NCBI GenBank assembly: GCA_964612145.1
Contig: CAZTBP010000006.1
Span: 62,001-126,000, forward strand
DNA length: 64,000 nucleotides
Reading direction: 5' to 3'
Source of the DNA: JAGNLV01 sp964612145
GTDB taxonomy: Bacteria; Zixibacteria; MSB-5A5; GN15; FEB-12
Shown here piece after piece: positions 1-8,571 of the stretch (positions are counted from its first letter, which is position 1; the number at the start of each line of letters is the position of its first letter). The notes beneath the pieces were generated by a model. That model saw nothing but the letters and a program-made list of their open reading frames with translations, made no database searches and was not told the DNA's origin. The translations under genes and the position numbers were made by a program.

Positions 1-101
1 ATACCGGCAAAGCCGCACCGGGCAACAAAAAACAGCCTGCCGGATCGGATTTTACCCGATCTCAAACGGCTGCTCTTCTCGTCTGATGACTTCTTTTCCG
101 G

Positions 102-821
102 CTAGGAACGGTTCGTCGCCTGCGGGGTCGGCGTCGGTGTCGGACTGGGCTGCGGCGGCCGATGCGTAAAAGCTGCCCCCTGCCGACGTTGAATGTCGCT
201 GACGATTTTGATCACGAACACACCGGCGACAAACTCAACCGCCAGCGCCCCGATATCCAGCCATCCCGTGGTAATCATCGATTCCGCCGTGTCACCGGAT
301 ATCCGCCAGGCCAACTGCGAGAGCGTCCCGGACACAATCCACAGTGTCCACCACGCCCCGATCATCCATCCCGGGATACTCTCGGTACCGACAAAAGCCG
401 CCGCCGAACGGTGACCGCTTTTCTCATGGATCTCTTTCATGATCCGGTAGGGATAATACAGGTTGAAAATCGGCACGAACCAGTACCCGGCCGCTTTACC
501 CGGAGTATGCTCCAGATCCGGGACGTTGTTCACCTCCAGCACCCGGTAAGCCCGGTGCATCCACATGCAGAAGAACACGGCCGAGACAATCAGCGCCGGC
601 ACTGCCATCAGGCCGAGCAGCCCGAGCAGGACATCGTTGCCCGACAGCTCACGGGCCATCGGGTCGGCCCCGGTGATGGCGGCTTCGTTTAGAGCCGAGA
701 TATCCACCAGGATACTGGGGATCATCAGGATGTTGATCACCATGACGCTGGCGACACCGATTATGGCCAGTGTGCTACGGGATTTGGCTGAAAGCGGTTC
801 GAATTGGCCGTACTGTTCTAT
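102..821 (-). CDS. DUF4328-family membrane protein, probable non-ATG start
   Basis: Integral membrane protein of the DUF4328 type. The diagnostic stretch WFVPIFNLYYPYR follows a short loop after a helix ending in HRAYR. At least four hydrophobic segments are visible, and the C-terminus is Pro/Thr rich. The first in-frame ATG (743) lies inside the first hydrophobic segment. The frame stays open without a stop to 846 and adds about 26 residues (EQYGQFEPLSAKS, then a hydrophobic run) that complete that helix. No ATG, GTG or TTG occurs there. A GGAGG sits 9 nt before an in-frame ATA at 819-821, so I place the start there. An ATG lost to sequencing error is the alternative. Function unknown; the family call is firm, the start is an inference. 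Confidence 0.7.
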   Translation of the reverse strand: MEQYGQFEPLSAKSRSTLAIIGVASVMVINILMIPSILVDISALNEAAITGADPMARELSGNDVLLGLLGLMAVPALIVSAVFFCMWMHRAYRVLEVNNVPDLEHTPGKAAGYWFVPIFNLYYPYRIMKEIHEKSGHRSAAAFVGTESIPGWMIGAWWTLWIVSGTLSQLAWRISGDTAESMITTGWLDIGALAVEFVAGVFVIKIVSDIQRRQGAAFTHRPPQPSPTPTPTPQATNRS

Positions 822-830
822 TGTCCCAGA

Positions 831-835
831 CCTCC
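831..835 (-). promoter_or_regulatory. Shine-Dalgarno deciding an ATA start
   Basis: GGAGG on the minus strand, followed by 9 nt and then ATA in frame with the DUF4328 gene. It is the only good ribosome-binding sequence upstream of this gene, and it supports initiation at 821 rather than at the internal ATG at 743. Confidence 0.45.
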
Positions 836-959
836 GATAAACAGACTATTTGTCCAGTTTTCGGCGGCTGGAATGGGCATCTTGAGAGTATTGTGGCCGG
901 ATATACCTGCCCACACCATCCCCACCGGGATTGTTCGACTATTGCGCAAACGGCGGCCC

Positions 960-2048
960 CTACTTAGTCGGTGCGACCTCGTCACGCTCAAACACAACCT
1001 CTCCCGCCACCGGCAGCACCAGCCGAATCCGGTAACCGGTCTGCGAACCGTGCCACGACGGCTCGTACCGATCCGTGCCGCCGCCCGGGCTGGCATGACT
1101 GGCAAATAACAGCTTCCCCTCCTCGCCAAACCAGCCTAGCAGCTCGCACAAAATCTGCTTACCGGAATCCCGACCGTCGTCCAGCGGCAGTGGTGTAATC
1201 CGAACCGAGACGCCCTTACGCGGGAACCGCACATCCGGCACCAGCTCAAACGGCAGCTCCAGCGTATCACCCGCCTTGACCGGCCCCGTTATCCGATCCG
1301 GATACTTGATCACATCCAGACCGACCGTGTATGCCTCCAGCCTGGCCCCGTTCGGCCACTCATTCAGCGCCGTGACAAAAAAGGTCCAGCCGGAGGTATC
1401 TCCGATCTCAGGAATCGGGGTGACGACACCATACCACTCCTCCCAGGGATCCGCATTGGCCGGAAAGACCGTGATCGTGTCACCCTCGAAATACGTCGCG
1501 AAAATCGTCGTGCACTTTTCCGTCGCCTCAGGATTCGGAACATTGAGATACTGCACCTCACCATGCTCATCCATGCACAGGGTAAACCTCGGCCCGACAT
1601 AATTGGCCGCCGTGCTCAGTTCATCGATCCGAAGGGTCGTCGTAAACACGCCCGAGGCATTGGGCACGAAAGTGAACTCACCGGTAAAGGAGTCGCCCTC
1701 GTTGATCGGCCCGTCCCACACAAACGTACTGTCGCCGAAAACATCAATCTTGCCCCGCACCCTGATCACCGACAGGTTCAACTCGCTCATTGTCGTCTCG
1801 CCCGTATACTCCATCTGAAATTTAACCGTCACCGGGAGCATCGCCTGCGGCAACTGCTCAAACGTGAACAGCGTTGTGAAATTCGTTTGCTCATACTCAA
1901 TCGTCGTGCTGACTGCCGGGGACACTTCTTGTGTATCCGTTGACTCAGCGGTCTCGTCGCTGGCGCAGCCGGACGTGAAACTCAGCAACATGATAACAAT
2001 AAAAGACACGACTAATCTGAGACTGGCAGAACGGTGAACGTATGACAT
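960..2048 (-). CDS. Secreted lipoprotein, beta-rich
   Basis: About 362 residues. The N-terminus has a basic stretch, a hydrophobic core and SFTSGC, giving a lipidated Cys at residue 28; Asp/Glu/Thr/Ser-rich linker residues follow. The rest is beta-rich with no motif I recognise. A GGGTD stretch near the C-terminus resembles a surface loop. The frame is open further upstream into the HNH gene, but MSYVHR (2048) begins a proper signal sequence and avoids that overlap. It lies 29 nt downstream of the HNH gene on the same strand, so the two may be co-transcribed. Function unknown. Confidence 0.75.
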   Translation of the reverse strand: MSYVHRSASLRLVVSFIVIMLLSFTSGCASDETAESTDTQEVSPAVSTTIEYEQTNFTTLFTFEQLPQAMLPVTVKFQMEYTGETTMSELNLSVIRVRGKIDVFGDSTFVWDGPINEGDSFTGEFTFVPNASGVFTTTLRIDELSTAANYVGPRFTLCMDEHGEVQYLNVPNPEATEKCTTIFATYFEGDTITVFPANADPWEEWYGVVTPIPEIGDTSGWTFFVTALNEWPNGARLEAYTVGLDVIKYPDRITGPVKAGDTLELPFELVPDVRFPRKGVSVRITPLPLDDGRDSGKQILCELLGWFGEEGKLLFASHASPGGGTDRYEPSWHGSQTGYRIRLVLPVAGEVVFERDEVAPTK

Positions 2049-2077
2049 GGTTTTGAGTTTCCCCGATAGGTTAGGCG

Positions 2078-2623
2078 TTAGGTCGTGTAGGAGGTCCCGT
2101 TGTTGAAGTCCAGAAACAGGTACGGACGCCACTGGTCGGCGACACCGTAATTGCGCTGGATGAAGGTGATATACGACGGCCGGCTCGGCCTGCGAAGAAG
2201 ATGCATATCGGCCTGCTCCGGCGTGCGATTGCCTTTCTTGTTGTTACAGCGGGCGCAGGCGCAGACCAGGTTGTGCCAGGTGTCCTTCCCGCCGTGCGTG
2301 CGCGGGATCACGTGGTCGACCGTCATCGGCCCCTTGTTGGTCCCGCAGTACTGGCACCGGCCGTTATCCCGCATAATGATATTCTTCCGGGTCAGCATGA
2401 TTCGTTTATACGGTACTTTTTTATATTGCCACAGGCGCACCACACTCGGCAACGAATAGGCCGTGGCCACGGTCCGCAGTTTGAGCCCATCGGCAGGTTC
2501 GATCAGCTCGGCCTTGCCCTCGATCACCAAAACGATCGCACGCTTGGCGGAGCAGACACTCAATGGCTCATAGTTCTGGTTCAGCAGAAGAACCCGCCGG
2601 TTGATAAGCGCCGTTGTCTGCAT
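2078..2623 (-). CDS. HNH endonuclease (McrA-like, COG1403)
   Basis: 181 residues. The N-terminal half carries the usual LNQNYEPLSVCSAKRAI block of this family. The C-terminal half is an HNH domain: CQYC, then TVDHVIPRTHGGKDTWHN and CARCNNKKGNRTP. It contains the DH/H/N metal and catalytic residues and two CxxC zinc knuckles. Length and order are standard for the stand-alone HNH proteins found in many phyla. Their biological role is not established. AAGGA stands 7-8 nt before the ATG. No methyltransferase is adjacent, so this is not an obvious restriction-modification system. Confidence 0.9.
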   Translation of the reverse strand: MQTTALINRRVLLLNQNYEPLSVCSAKRAIVLVIEGKAELIEPADGLKLRTVATAYSLPSVVRLWQYKKVPYKRIMLTRKNIIMRDNGRCQYCGTNKGPMTVDHVIPRTHGGKDTWHNLVCACARCNNKKGNRTPEQADMHLLRRPSRPSYITFIQRNYGVADQWRPYLFLDFNNGTSYTT

Positions 2624-2752
2624 GCCATTTCCTTCAACAACCGGATAGTCCCTTGGGGTTCAACGATCCGGGGGCGTTATCGGTCCCTCCCCGGGATTGT
2701 CGTGCCCCCGGCCGCCCCCGCGGGTACATATCAGGCATGACATTAACCGGAA

Positions 2753-3073
2753 ATGTACACGCCTGTGGATGATAGTCAACATCTTTTTGCGCGTTCACTG
2801 CCCGATAACGAGTTCCTGACGGTGACCGGGGACACCGATGCGTTGGTGATCGGCACAGGAGCGGTTGTTAGCAGCCTGATGCAGCTCCCATCCGGCACCC
2901 TCTTCATGGACAATTCGACCTCTCCCGACGGACACCTGATCTCCATGGTCGTCGCCCTGAATCAGGGCGACCGCCAAACCGCCCGCCGTCACTTCAACGC
3001 CTACCTGAAATCGGGCCACGGCCGCTCCGACTACGACAACATCCGCGAGTACTACAGCTTCCTCAACCACTGA
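2753..3073 (+). CDS. Small hypothetical protein
   Basis: 106 residues, divergent from the HNH gene. An in-frame stop at 2744-2746 leaves ATG 2753 as the first possible start; the Shine-Dalgarno is weak. The C-terminal part (GDRQTARRHFNAYLKSG, then YDNIREYYSFLNH) has the composition of a real folded protein. Its stop codon abuts a strong hairpin terminator. No family is recognised. The opposite-strand reading here is a shadow with an unnatural composition. Confidence 0.55.
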   Translation: MYTPVDDSQHLFARSLPDNEFLTVTGDTDALVIGTGAVVSSLMQLPSGTLFMDNSTSPDGHLISMVVALNQGDRQTARRHFNAYLKSGHGRSDYDNIREYYSFLNH

Positions 3074-3075
3074 AA

Positions 3076-3100
3076 AAGCCGCGCCAAAACGGCGCGGCTT
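3076..3100. terminator. Bidirectional intrinsic terminator
   Basis: A 10-bp perfect stem (AAGCCGCGCC / GGCGCGGCTT) with a 5-nt loop lies between two convergent genes. On the minus strand it runs into TTTTT, so it mainly ends the response-regulator transcript. Confidence 0.8.
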
Positions 3101-3122
3101 CTCTCTCCCTCTAACGCCAAGC

Positions 3123-4499
3123 TCAACTCTCCGGCATCGCCTCTTCGATATCGTACTTCTTGATCTTGTCAAAAAGCGTCGTGTAATCAATCTGGAGGAT
3201 CTTCGCTGCCTTGCGCTTGTTGCCCCTGGTCTCTTTGAGCACGCGGATAATCACGCCCCGTTCGGCCTGGGCCTGGGCGTGCGCCCCGATTTCCTTGAGA
3301 CCCGCGCCGTCGCGCAGACGGACCTCGTCGGTCCGCCGCAGACGGATCGCCAGGTGATCCGGCCCGATCTTTTTCCCCTCAGCCAGGATCACCGCCCGTT
3401 CGATCGTATTCTCCAGTTCACGGACATTCCCGGGCCAGTGGTATTTTTCCAGAAGCGCCGCGGCCGGTTTGGTCAGCGACTTCCGCGGCTTGCGCATCTC
3501 CCGGCAGTACTTGTCGATAAAGAACTCGGCCAGGAGGATCATATCCGCGCCCCGCTCTCGAAGCGGCGGGATTGTCAGCGGAAACACCGACAACCGGTAG
3601 TACAGATCCTCACGAAATTGCTTGGACCTGATCTGTTCGGTAAGATCCATATTGCTCGCCGCGATCACCCGCACATCGACTTCGATCGGCTTGGTGCCGC
3701 CGAGCCGCTCGAAATTCTTCTGTTGCAGCACCCGAAGCAGCTTCGCCTGGAGCGCAATGTCCATGTCGCCGATCTCATCGAGGAATATCGTCCCGGTGTT
3801 GGCAATCTCGAACTTTCCCATCTTGCGCGCATGCGCCCCGGTAAACGCACCCTTTTCCGAGCCGAACAATTCGTTCTCCAGCAGCTCGCGCGGGATAGCG
3901 GCGCAGTTGATCGTGATATAAGGACCGTCCTTGCGCGGTGACAAGCCGTGGATAGCCCGGGCAAACAGTTCCTTGCCGGTGCCCGATTCCCCCTGAAGCA
4001 GCACCGAGGCGTCCGACCCGGCCACCTTCTGGACCAGCCCGCAGATCTCGGCCATTTTTTGGTGCTTCCCGATTATATTCGAAAACTCTTTCCCGTGCAT
4101 TGCTTCCTGCCGAAGCAGCGTGTTCTCGGCCAGCATCCGACGGTTCTCCAGCGCCCGCTGGATCAACACGCAAAGATGCTCGGTATCAAACGGCTTGGTG
4201 AGAAAATCATACGCCCCGGCTTTCATCGCCGCGACCGCGTCCTCGATCGTCCCGAACGCCGTCATCACGATCACCGCGGTTTCGGTATCGACTTCCTTGA
4301 CCTGCGTGAGCACCTCGAGGCCGTCGATATCGGGCATTTTCAAATCGGTCAGGACGAGGTCGTAGGACTTGTTGCGCACCAGTTCCAGCGCACTCCTGCC
4401 GTCCATCGCAGCATCAACCCGGTGCCCCTCCTCGGCCAGCGTTTCGGTCAGCATGTTGCGCATCGAGTCCTTGTCATCGACTACCAGTATATTCGGCAT
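3123..4499 (-). CDS. NtrC-family sigma-54 response regulator
   Basis: 458 residues. The receiver domain (1-120) has the phospho-acceptor Asp52 in TDLKMPD and a Lys in TKPF. The AAA+ domain (about 140-380) has Walker A GESGTGKE at 170-177, the sigma-54 contact loop GAFTGA at 217-222, Walker B TIFLDEIGD and the REDLYYRL sensor. A Fis-type helix-turn-helix ends the protein (RGNKRKAAKILQIDYTTLFDKI). It should be an ATP-driven activator of sigma-54 polymerase. The start is MPNILVVDD at 4499, preceded by GGGAG at good spacing; the longer reading adds a non-homologous tail. No kinase is adjacent, so it is an orphan here. It is one candidate regulator of the sigma-54 promoters at 32.6 and 35.9 kb. 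Confidence 0.95.
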   Translation of the reverse strand: MPNILVVDDKDSMRNMLTETLAEEGHRVDAAMDGRSALELVRNKSYDLVLTDLKMPDIDGLEVLTQVKEVDTETAVIVMTAFGTIEDAVAAMKAGAYDFLTKPFDTEHLCVLIQRALENRRMLAENTLLRQEAMHGKEFSNIIGKHQKMAEICGLVQKVAGSDASVLLQGESGTGKELFARAIHGLSPRKDGPYITINCAAIPRELLENELFGSEKGAFTGAHARKMGKFEIANTGTIFLDEIGDMDIALQAKLLRVLQQKNFERLGGTKPIEVDVRVIAASNMDLTEQIRSKQFREDLYYRLSVFPLTIPPLRERGADMILLAEFFIDKYCREMRKPRKSLTKPAAALLEKYHWPGNVRELENTIERAVILAEGKKIGPDHLAIRLRRTDEVRLRDGAGLKEIGAHAQAQAERGVIIRVLKETRGNKRKAAKILQIDYTTLFDKIKKYDIEEAMPES

Positions 4500-4713
4500 C
4501 GTAACTCCCTTAGAGGCGTGTTTAACTTCCTGAGACCTTCTCTGTCCGACCGGCGGATTTATCCGGTGGGTATAGCACATATATCGGAATTTTCCTACAG
4601 GAATTCAGCGGCAAGGCCGCTTTGCGCTGCGCAAAAAATGGCACTGTGCAAAGGGATAGCAGGTTTTCGGGAAGGTTGTTTCAGGGTGAAACGGTTCTTC
4701 TATACCATTCAGC

Positions 4714-4750
4714 GGTTCCGCCGACCACCTTTCCGCCGTAGGGCGGAACC
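4714..4750. repeat. Inverted repeat in a 339-bp intergenic region
   Basis: GGTTCCGCC at 4714-4722 and GGCGGAACC at 4742-4750 form a 9-bp perfect inverted repeat, with a second nested pair (CCGCC / GGGCGG) inside. A small CGAAAG / CTTTCG hairpin follows at 4798-4815. Otherwise I see no gene between 4500 and 4838. The hairpins lie 3' of the S74 gene and may be its weak terminator. Confidence 0.4.
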
Positions 4751-4838
4751 CTTTAGCGATTCCGCCGGGCTGCACTGAAAGAGAAAGGCAGAGCTACCGA
4801 AAGCCCCGCCTTTCGAGTCTTTTCCGAGATGCTTTAGA

Positions 4839-6587
4839 CTACTTCATGCCGTACTTCTCAGAAGATCCGGCCTCACCCCGATCCACCAGCTGCCGGACAA
4901 GGTGCGTCAGCTCCTCTATTTGCTCCTGCTGCCGGTCAATCTGGTCCTGCTGCTCTTTGAGCGCCTCGACCAGCACCGGAGTAACGCGACTGTAATCCAC
5001 AGATTTGAATCCGTTGTCATCGGTCATGACCAGCTCCGGGAACTGCTGCTCGAGCTCCTGGGCGATCAACCCGATATGCTGCTTATCATCAAACGAGTGA
5101 TTCGGATATTCTTCGGTCCTCCACCGGTAAGTGACACCGCGCAACTGCTGAAGCCGATCCAGGGAACCGGAAATCGTCTGCACGTCTGTCTTGTAGCGGG
5201 CGTCGGAGCAGGCCCCGATAGCACCGGTGGCACAGATCTCACCTGCGACTGTTAGTGTCGCAATCGGTTCAATCGGGCCGACTCTAACGGTGCCGGCAAA
5301 CTGGGCGTTGCCGAGGGTATCGAAAGCAAAGGTCGTGTCCGGGTCAACGCTCCCACCGAAATTCCCGAATCCAACTAATGAAATACGATCCCCCTTCTTA
5401 ACTGCCATGCGCGCCTGACCGGTAGAGTCATAAAGCACGATACTGTCTGTAGACACGATTACGCCCCCCTGGTCATCCTGACTGTTGCCGCCGCTCAACA
5501 CGAAACTCTCGCCCACAATCGCCTGAGATTCCATCCTGAATTGGCTCTTTATCAGTTCCCCGAGACCGTTGACGCTTTTGCTCTCCACGACTATACTGCC
5601 TCCGGCCCCTCCTCCGCCATGGCCGTCGATGGTGACCGCAGTATCGTTGCTCTGATTCAGCATCCGCATTACCGCGCCTTCGGTGCCAGTTTCCAACGTA
5701 AAGATGTCGGTCGTATCAAACAGGTCAGTGGTTATGGACCGAAAACTCATGGTGCCGCGAATACTGTCGTTTGGGAAACTCGGGTCCTTTGGGCCGACAC
5801 TGATGACGGCGTCAAAAGCCCGCTCGGCCGCCGCTTTGAGCATGATGGCTGACTTGTTGTCGTTTACCTCGGTCGAGAACTGCGGCGACAAATTATCCAG
5901 CGAGTCCCAGACAATTCGATACGAAGCACCCGAGTCTGTTACTTTCTGCTCTGCACGGGTTAAGGCGTCTCCGGAAACCTCTATCTCGCGCGTCATGCTT
6001 GAAAGGCCGATATTGTCATTTACGGTTTGATCGAATTTGAAAGGCCCCTTGGTCTGGGTCCAGGTAAAAGATCGGATACTCCCGTCGTCATGGCTGCGGA
6101 CACTGAGGGTCGTATCTCCACTGGAATCAATTACTACGAGTCCGGACGGGAGCGATGGGGACGCGTCCAGCCTGATGAGGCCCGGTTCGGTTTTAATGTG
6201 TCCATTAACGCCATACGCTACCGCCGACATAGGCGTGGCGGCCAGTTTCGTCCGCGGTGAAATAGGCGGATCAGCGCCGACCTTAATTTCCAGCCATAAC
6301 GAATCCGGCCGGATACCAAACCCGGCCAAATCCAACGGGACAGTCTCCCCAAGACGGACCGAGAAAAGACCGCTCTCAACCGTTACCAGTTGCGTTTCCT
6401 CCCAGAGCAAGGCACCACTGGCTGAGTCTTCGTAGATACGATACGTCATATCGAAAGTCCCGCCGGCCGGGGTGCCGTCAGAATTCAACAAACGCCCCTG
6501 GTGTGAGATAGTTGTTGGTGGTGTGGCGAACGCAAACACCCCGAAAAATAGGGTAAGACACACGAATACTAGAAGGCTGATCTTCAT
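4839..6587 (-). CDS. Secreted protein with C-terminal S74 endosialidase-chaperone domain
   Basis: 582 residues. The signal peptide (about 1-21) is followed by a first domain common in such proteins (ISHQGRLLNSDGTPAGG), a long beta-rich and probably fibrous region, and the intramolecular chaperone domain. That domain starts at CSDARYKTDV, with the self-cleavage Ser near residue 461, then HIGLIAQELEQQFPELV and SVDYSRVTPVLVEALKEQ. It ends in a coiled coil of about 40 residues. In phage tailspikes this domain trimerises the fibre and cuts itself off. Here it suggests a trimeric surface fibre. CAGGAG lies 7-8 nt upstream of the ATG. Confidence 0.9.
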   Translation of the reverse strand: MKISLLVFVCLTLFFGVFAFATPPTTISHQGRLLNSDGTPAGGTFDMTYRIYEDSASGALLWEETQLVTVESGLFSVRLGETVPLDLAGFGIRPDSLWLEIKVGADPPISPRTKLAATPMSAVAYGVNGHIKTEPGLIRLDASPSLPSGLVVIDSSGDTTLSVRSHDDGSIRSFTWTQTKGPFKFDQTVNDNIGLSSMTREIEVSGDALTRAEQKVTDSGASYRIVWDSLDNLSPQFSTEVNDNKSAIMLKAAAERAFDAVISVGPKDPSFPNDSIRGTMSFRSITTDLFDTTDIFTLETGTEGAVMRMLNQSNDTAVTIDGHGGGGAGGSIVVESKSVNGLGELIKSQFRMESQAIVGESFVLSGGNSQDDQGGVIVSTDSIVLYDSTGQARMAVKKGDRISLVGFGNFGGSVDPDTTFAFDTLGNAQFAGTVRVGPIEPIATLTVAGEICATGAIGACSDARYKTDVQTISGSLDRLQQLRGVTYRWRTEEYPNHSFDDKQHIGLIAQELEQQFPELVMTDDNGFKSVDYSRVTPVLVEALKEQQDQIDRQQEQIEELTHLVRQLVDRGEAGSSEKYGMK

Positions 6588-6724
6588 ACCGCGACTCCTG
6601 TAGAAAATGAAATGGACCCTGAGTTCGCTAACAGTATACTAATAAAGATCAGCTTTGTCTATGTTTTTTTTGAGATTAGCAGCCGGTAATATTATTGATC
6701 GGATCAAACAAATGAATACCCCCC

Positions 6725-7198
6725 CTACCGCACCACCGGCAGGCTCTTGCGCACCCCGCACACCGACCCGCGCACCTGATAGGAATCCAGATACAACGTA
6801 TCACCGAATTTCAGCGGCTCCATCACGGTCAGCTTGTAGTTCCCCTTCGGGAGATACCGCACGATCAGCGGGATCGGCGGGCGGTCCCCCTCTAAGAACT
6901 GAAGAACCATCGAAACGAAACAGGTATCGGTCGGCACCACGAACTCCAGTGACGGCGACCACGGCGCCGCGACCTCGTCCGCCTCCACATAAATAGAATC
7001 AATCCGAGGCGCCCGAATCAGCGTGAAAATAGAATCCGACATAACGATCTGCGGCTCGACCCAGGCTGTCTCATAATACCCGGTCGGCACCGCCGGCTGG
7101 TCATAGGTCATTTTCGGCCCGCCGCAGCCGGCCACCAGCAAAAGCGAGGCCGCCAGGGCAAGAAGAACCGTTAGATATGCACGCACGATGGCTTTCAT
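6725..7198 (-). CDS. Lipoprotein, unknown function
   Basis: 157 residues with a clear lipobox LLVAGC (lipidated Cys25) after a hydrophobic stretch. The mature part is beta-rich and ends in a hydrophobic, Arg-containing tail. Its start overlaps the stop of the upstream FlgD-like gene by an ATGA-type 4-nt overlap, so the two are translationally coupled and probably act together at the cell surface. No family is recognised. Confidence 0.75.
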   Translation of the reverse strand: MKAIVRAYLTVLLALAASLLLVAGCGGPKMTYDQPAVPTGYYETAWVEPQIVMSDSIFTLIRAPRIDSIYVEADEVAAPWSPSLEFVVPTDTCFVSMVLQFLEGDRPPIPLIVRYLPKGNYKLTVMEPLKFGDTLYLDSYQVRGSVCGVRKSLPVVR

Positions 7199-7842
7199 GG
7201 CAGGTAGGTGACCTCCCGGTAATACGTATGCTCGCCGACTTCTATATGTATCAGGTAGTTGTTGCCCTCACGCAGCCGTCGGCCCGGCTCGTAATGCCAC
7301 GTATGCACTCCCTCATTCAGCAGCGTATCAACCGTGACACTGTCCCGCTGAATATCCCGATAGTCCTTCACCCGAATTGACACCGGTATCGAGTCTTCCT
7401 CGAGCACTAACGTAAAGACAAACGGGCTGTCCGGGTCATATGGTTCGACATCGCTGATTTCTTCCCACCGGTTGTACACCGCCTCGACTGTACCGTCGCG
7501 CGTCCGCCCGCAGAGATCCGATTTCCACAGATATTCGCCGGGAGGAACTCTGTGTCCCGAGTCATCCCGCTTGTCCCAGTAGAAATTGTAATAGCTCGGC
7601 TGAATCAGGGCGTTCACCAGGTGACGGATCACCTGTCCGGAATCATTGTAGATATCAACCGTCAGCCGACACGCGCCCTGCATCTCCTGCGGCACCCAGA
7701 TCCGTACCCGCCGCGCCTCGGCCGTATCCGGGGGAATGCGCTGAAGGCCCCGCATAGTCTGAGCCGCGCCGGTGGAAAATCCGGCAGCGCAGATGATCAT
7801 CCCCAGACCTATCAGTAGGCTCATTCGTTGAATGTGCTTCAT
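7195..7842 (-). CDS. Secreted FlgD-like Ig-domain protein
   Basis: About 215 residues with a signal peptide. The central part has the FlgD Ig-like pattern: VDIYNDSGQVIRHLV, a Tyr/Phe/Trp strand (YNFYWDKRDDSG) and VPPGEYLWK. This fold caps many exported proteins of FCB-type bacteria. I choose ATG 7842 because GAGG lies 5 nt before it; an ATG 7 codons upstream is also possible. It is coupled to the downstream lipoprotein gene by a 4-nt overlap. Role unknown, probably structural or adhesive. Confidence 0.75.
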   Translation of the reverse strand: MKHIQRMSLLIGLGMIICAAGFSTGAAQTMRGLQRIPPDTAEARRVRIWVPQEMQGACRLTVDIYNDSGQVIRHLVNALIQPSYYNFYWDKRDDSGHRVPPGEYLWKSDLCGRTRDGTVEAVYNRWEEISDVEPYDPDSPFVFTLVLEEDSIPVSIRVKDYRDIQRDSVTVDTLLNEGVHTWHYEPGRRLREGNNYLIHIEVGEHTYYREVTYLP

Positions 7843-7890
7843 AACAACCTCACACTGCTCCATACTGCCTGATCCTGCAACTACTTTTCT

Positions 7891-8571
7891 TCACGGTCGG
7901 CACCTCCGGCAGGGCGAGAGCCCCTCGGCCAGCGCCTCCTCACGGGTGGCGAAGGTCCGAATCCCCGACTGGTTCATCTGGTCGACCGAAGAGCAGACCG
8001 GTCGATGAAACCGATAGGAGTTGGCCCCGGCCAGGTACTGCGGTTCCGGCTCATGCTCGACCGTCCAGAGACCCCGCGATCGCTCCATCGCCGAGCGCTG
8101 GGCGGCCAGCATCAGCGACGTCTCCTCCTGCCCCTGGTCGGTATCCCGAAACAGGTAGAGGTAGGCCAGGCCCGAGTCTATCAGCACCTTATTCACCAGC
8201 AGGGTATCATCGACCCAGACGTACGCCAGCAGCCGCCCGTAGCGGTCCCGCTTGCGTCCGGAGTAGGTCAGTTTTGCTTCCTTTCCCTCGGCCAGTCGCT
8301 CCAGCAGAACGGTTGCTTCATCGTAGAACCGTTCCCCTTTTTCCGGCGTGTCGATCGCCAGCAGCCGGACCCGTTCGCCGCTGGCCAGAATAAAGGTGTC
8401 GCCGTCGATCACCTTGGCGACCACATTCCCGCCCATCACCGCGGGCTCGTCGCCGATTTCCACCGACCAGCGGACCACCACTGCCAGCACAACCAGCACC
8501 ACGACCACGGCCACCCGGGCCGGAATATTGGCTCGCTTTTTCTTTCGCTTATACCGGCGTACCATTGACAC
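7891..8571 (-). CDS. Membrane-anchored thermonuclease with Ada-like zinc tail
   Basis: 226 residues. A Lys/Arg-rich N-terminus and one transmembrane helix (about 18-36) precede a staphylococcal nuclease (SNase) domain: VIDGDTFILASGERVRLLAI, DTPEKGE, then GRKRDRYGRLLAYVW. These contain the family's Asp, Arg and Glu active-site residues. The C-terminus (SYRFHRPVCSS, then LSPCRRCRP) matches the Cys/His pattern of Ada-type zinc-binding modules often fused to exported nucleases. It should degrade nucleic acid outside the membrane. Its start overlaps the end of the SbcC-like gene by 23 nt, so it is co-translated with it; a start two codons in is also possible. Confidence 0.9.
   Translation of the reverse strand: MSMVRRYKRKKKRANIPARVAVVVVLVVLAVVVRWSVEIGDEPAVMGGNVVAKVIDGDTFILASGERVRLLAIDTPEKGERFYDEATVLLERLAEGKEAKLTYSGRKRDRYGRLLAYVWVDDTLLVNKVLIDSGLAYLYLFRDTDQGQEETSLMLAAQRSAMERSRGLWTVEHEPEPQYLAGANSYRFHRPVCSSVDQMNQSGIRTFATREEALAEGLSPCRRCRP

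Noticed and set aside
2078..2623. HNH gene as an intron- or phage-linked homing enzyme
   Set aside because: Sequence matches the common stand-alone chromosomal COG1403 type and nothing nearby is intron-like.
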